Below are positions 63,070-64,000 of a stretch of 64,000 nucleotides of DNA, piece after piece. Position numbers and translations under genes: made by a program. The first letter of the stretch is position 1, and each line of letters begins with the position of its first letter. The notes under the pieces are model-generated. The model made no database searches, was not told the origin of the DNA, and saw only the letters and a list, made by a program, of their open reading frames with translations. Source of the DNA: Scylla paramamosain (Eukaryota; Arthropoda; Malacostraca; Decapoda; Portunidae); NCBI RefSeq assembly GCF_035594125.1, contig NC_087168.1, forward strand, positions 17,573,150 through 17,637,149, read 5' to 3'.

Positions 63070-64000
63070 GCATGCCAGAAATAACAGGGAATTAGAGCAT
63101 AAAGCGTGGGAATAAAGCGGATGATGGGAAAAAAAGAAGTTGGATTAAAGCTGTCTGGGTTGAGTATAGAGGGGTGAAATGTGATGAAATATAAGTGCGC
63201 TTGCAAAAATAGATTACTAGACCGTTGTTGTTGTAGTAATTGGGTCATAGAGCGTGGGAATAAAAAGAAGGGTGGAAAAAATGAATTAAAGCTGTTTGTG
63301 TTCAGTTCTGAGGAATGAAATGTGATGGAATGTAGGTATACTTGTAGAGATAAACGGTAAACAGAACTGTATTTGTAATGGTTATAATAATTTTGTCATA
63401 GAGCGTGGGAATAAAGCGACATGATAAATATAAAAGGAATTCACGTTTTCTGTGTATAGGAAACGAAATGCGGATAAATAAAGATGTGCTTGGAAAAATA
63501 AAGGGTTAAGAACGCCATGTTTTTAGAAATTAAGTTATATAGCGTGGAAATGAAGCGATGGTTGATGCATGACTGAAAAGAAAAAAAAAGTAGAAATTAA
63601 AGTGGTTTAGGCCGAGTGTATAGGAACAGAAAATTGCAAGATATAGATGTACTTGCTCGAATATAATCAATAGAGCATCGTTGTTGAAATAATAAGGTTG
63701 TACAGTACATAGTGAGGGAAAGGGAGCAAATCAAAATACAAACACCATTGATTGAAAAAAAAAAAAAAAAAAGAACCACAGACTATTTTGTATGGTGTGT
63801 AGAGGGAAAAATACGAGGAATACAAGTGAATGGAAAGTCATGGGTGAAATAACTGAGCTGTATGTCTAGGAAATAAAATAAAAATAGAAAAAAAAAAAAA
63901 GGGAAGGAAGGTTTGCGTATTAATTTTACAGGAACAAAATACGACGAAATTCAGGTGTGTTTTGAAAATGTGATCGAGAAGAGAGTCGTGGTTGTAATAA
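63070..64000. repeat. ~150-bp degenerate tandem repeat running off the window
   Basis: The block CATAGAGCGTGGGAATAAAG or variants recurs at about 63090, 63246, 63397, 63538 and 63700, with linked blocks GGAATGAAATGTGATGGAAT, GTACTTG(C/T)A and TGTTGTTGTAGTAATT. Spacings are ~155, 151, 141 and 162 bp. At least six units; continues past the right edge. Confidence 0.75.

Overview
The window looks like decapod crustacean nuclear DNA. The evidence is the extreme density of simple repeats ((GA)n, (GT)n, (CCT)n, (ATT)n), split genes with GT-AG introns, arthropod-type (TTAGG)n tracts, and several degraded non-LTR retrotransposons of kinds I associate with crustacean genomes. The species cannot be fixed from the sequence. 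I see three protein-coding host genes, all on the + strand, separated by long repeat-rich spacers.

Gene 1 (1..4003, 5' end outside the window) encodes a mucin-like single-pass membrane protein. It has a very long Thr-rich stalk, five degenerate copies of a ~46-residue basic/acidic repeat that each carry a polybasic cluster, a juxtamembrane domain, one transmembrane helix and a short His-rich tail. Gene 2 (18265..26953, ten coding exons, 437 aa) encodes a secreted protein with two ShK toxin-like domains followed by a trypsin-fold serine protease. His225, Asp278 and Ser381 are present, but no canonical R-IVGG activation site is visible. Gene 3 (first non-coding exon probably ~31.6-31.78 kb; coding 35021..40138, nine coding exons, 470 aa) is MGAT2, the Golgi GlcNAc-transferase II of N-glycan maturation. 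Its inferred leader contains a strong-context uORF whose stop overlaps the MGAT2 start as TGATG. An antisense, 5'-truncated CR1-like retrotransposon with an uninterrupted reverse-transcriptase frame sits in the 5'UTR intron.

Layout: 0-4 kb mucin gene; 4-18 kb intergenic microsatellites, minisatellites and retrotransposon tails; 18-27 kb ShK-protease; 27-31.5 kb microsatellites; 31.5-41 kb MGAT2, followed by ~7 kb of T-rich sequence that may be a long 3'UTR; 48.5-51 kb less repetitive, locally CpG-rich DNA; 52.06-57.1 kb a 14-monomer satellite with an expandable internal (AT)n; 57.9-64 kb a succession of unrelated tandem repeats plus one pogo/Tigger-like MITE with perfect TIRs. The three genes show no evident functional link, although MGAT2 (N-glycosylation) and a heavily glycosylatable mucin are both secretory-pathway genes.

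Recurring structure: an uncharacterised dispersed repeat family occurs at least seven times in both orientations, often as tandem ~110-160 bp units, and repeats abut exon edges unusually often. All splice sites, repeat boundaries and family assignments were read by eye; no alignment or search was run.
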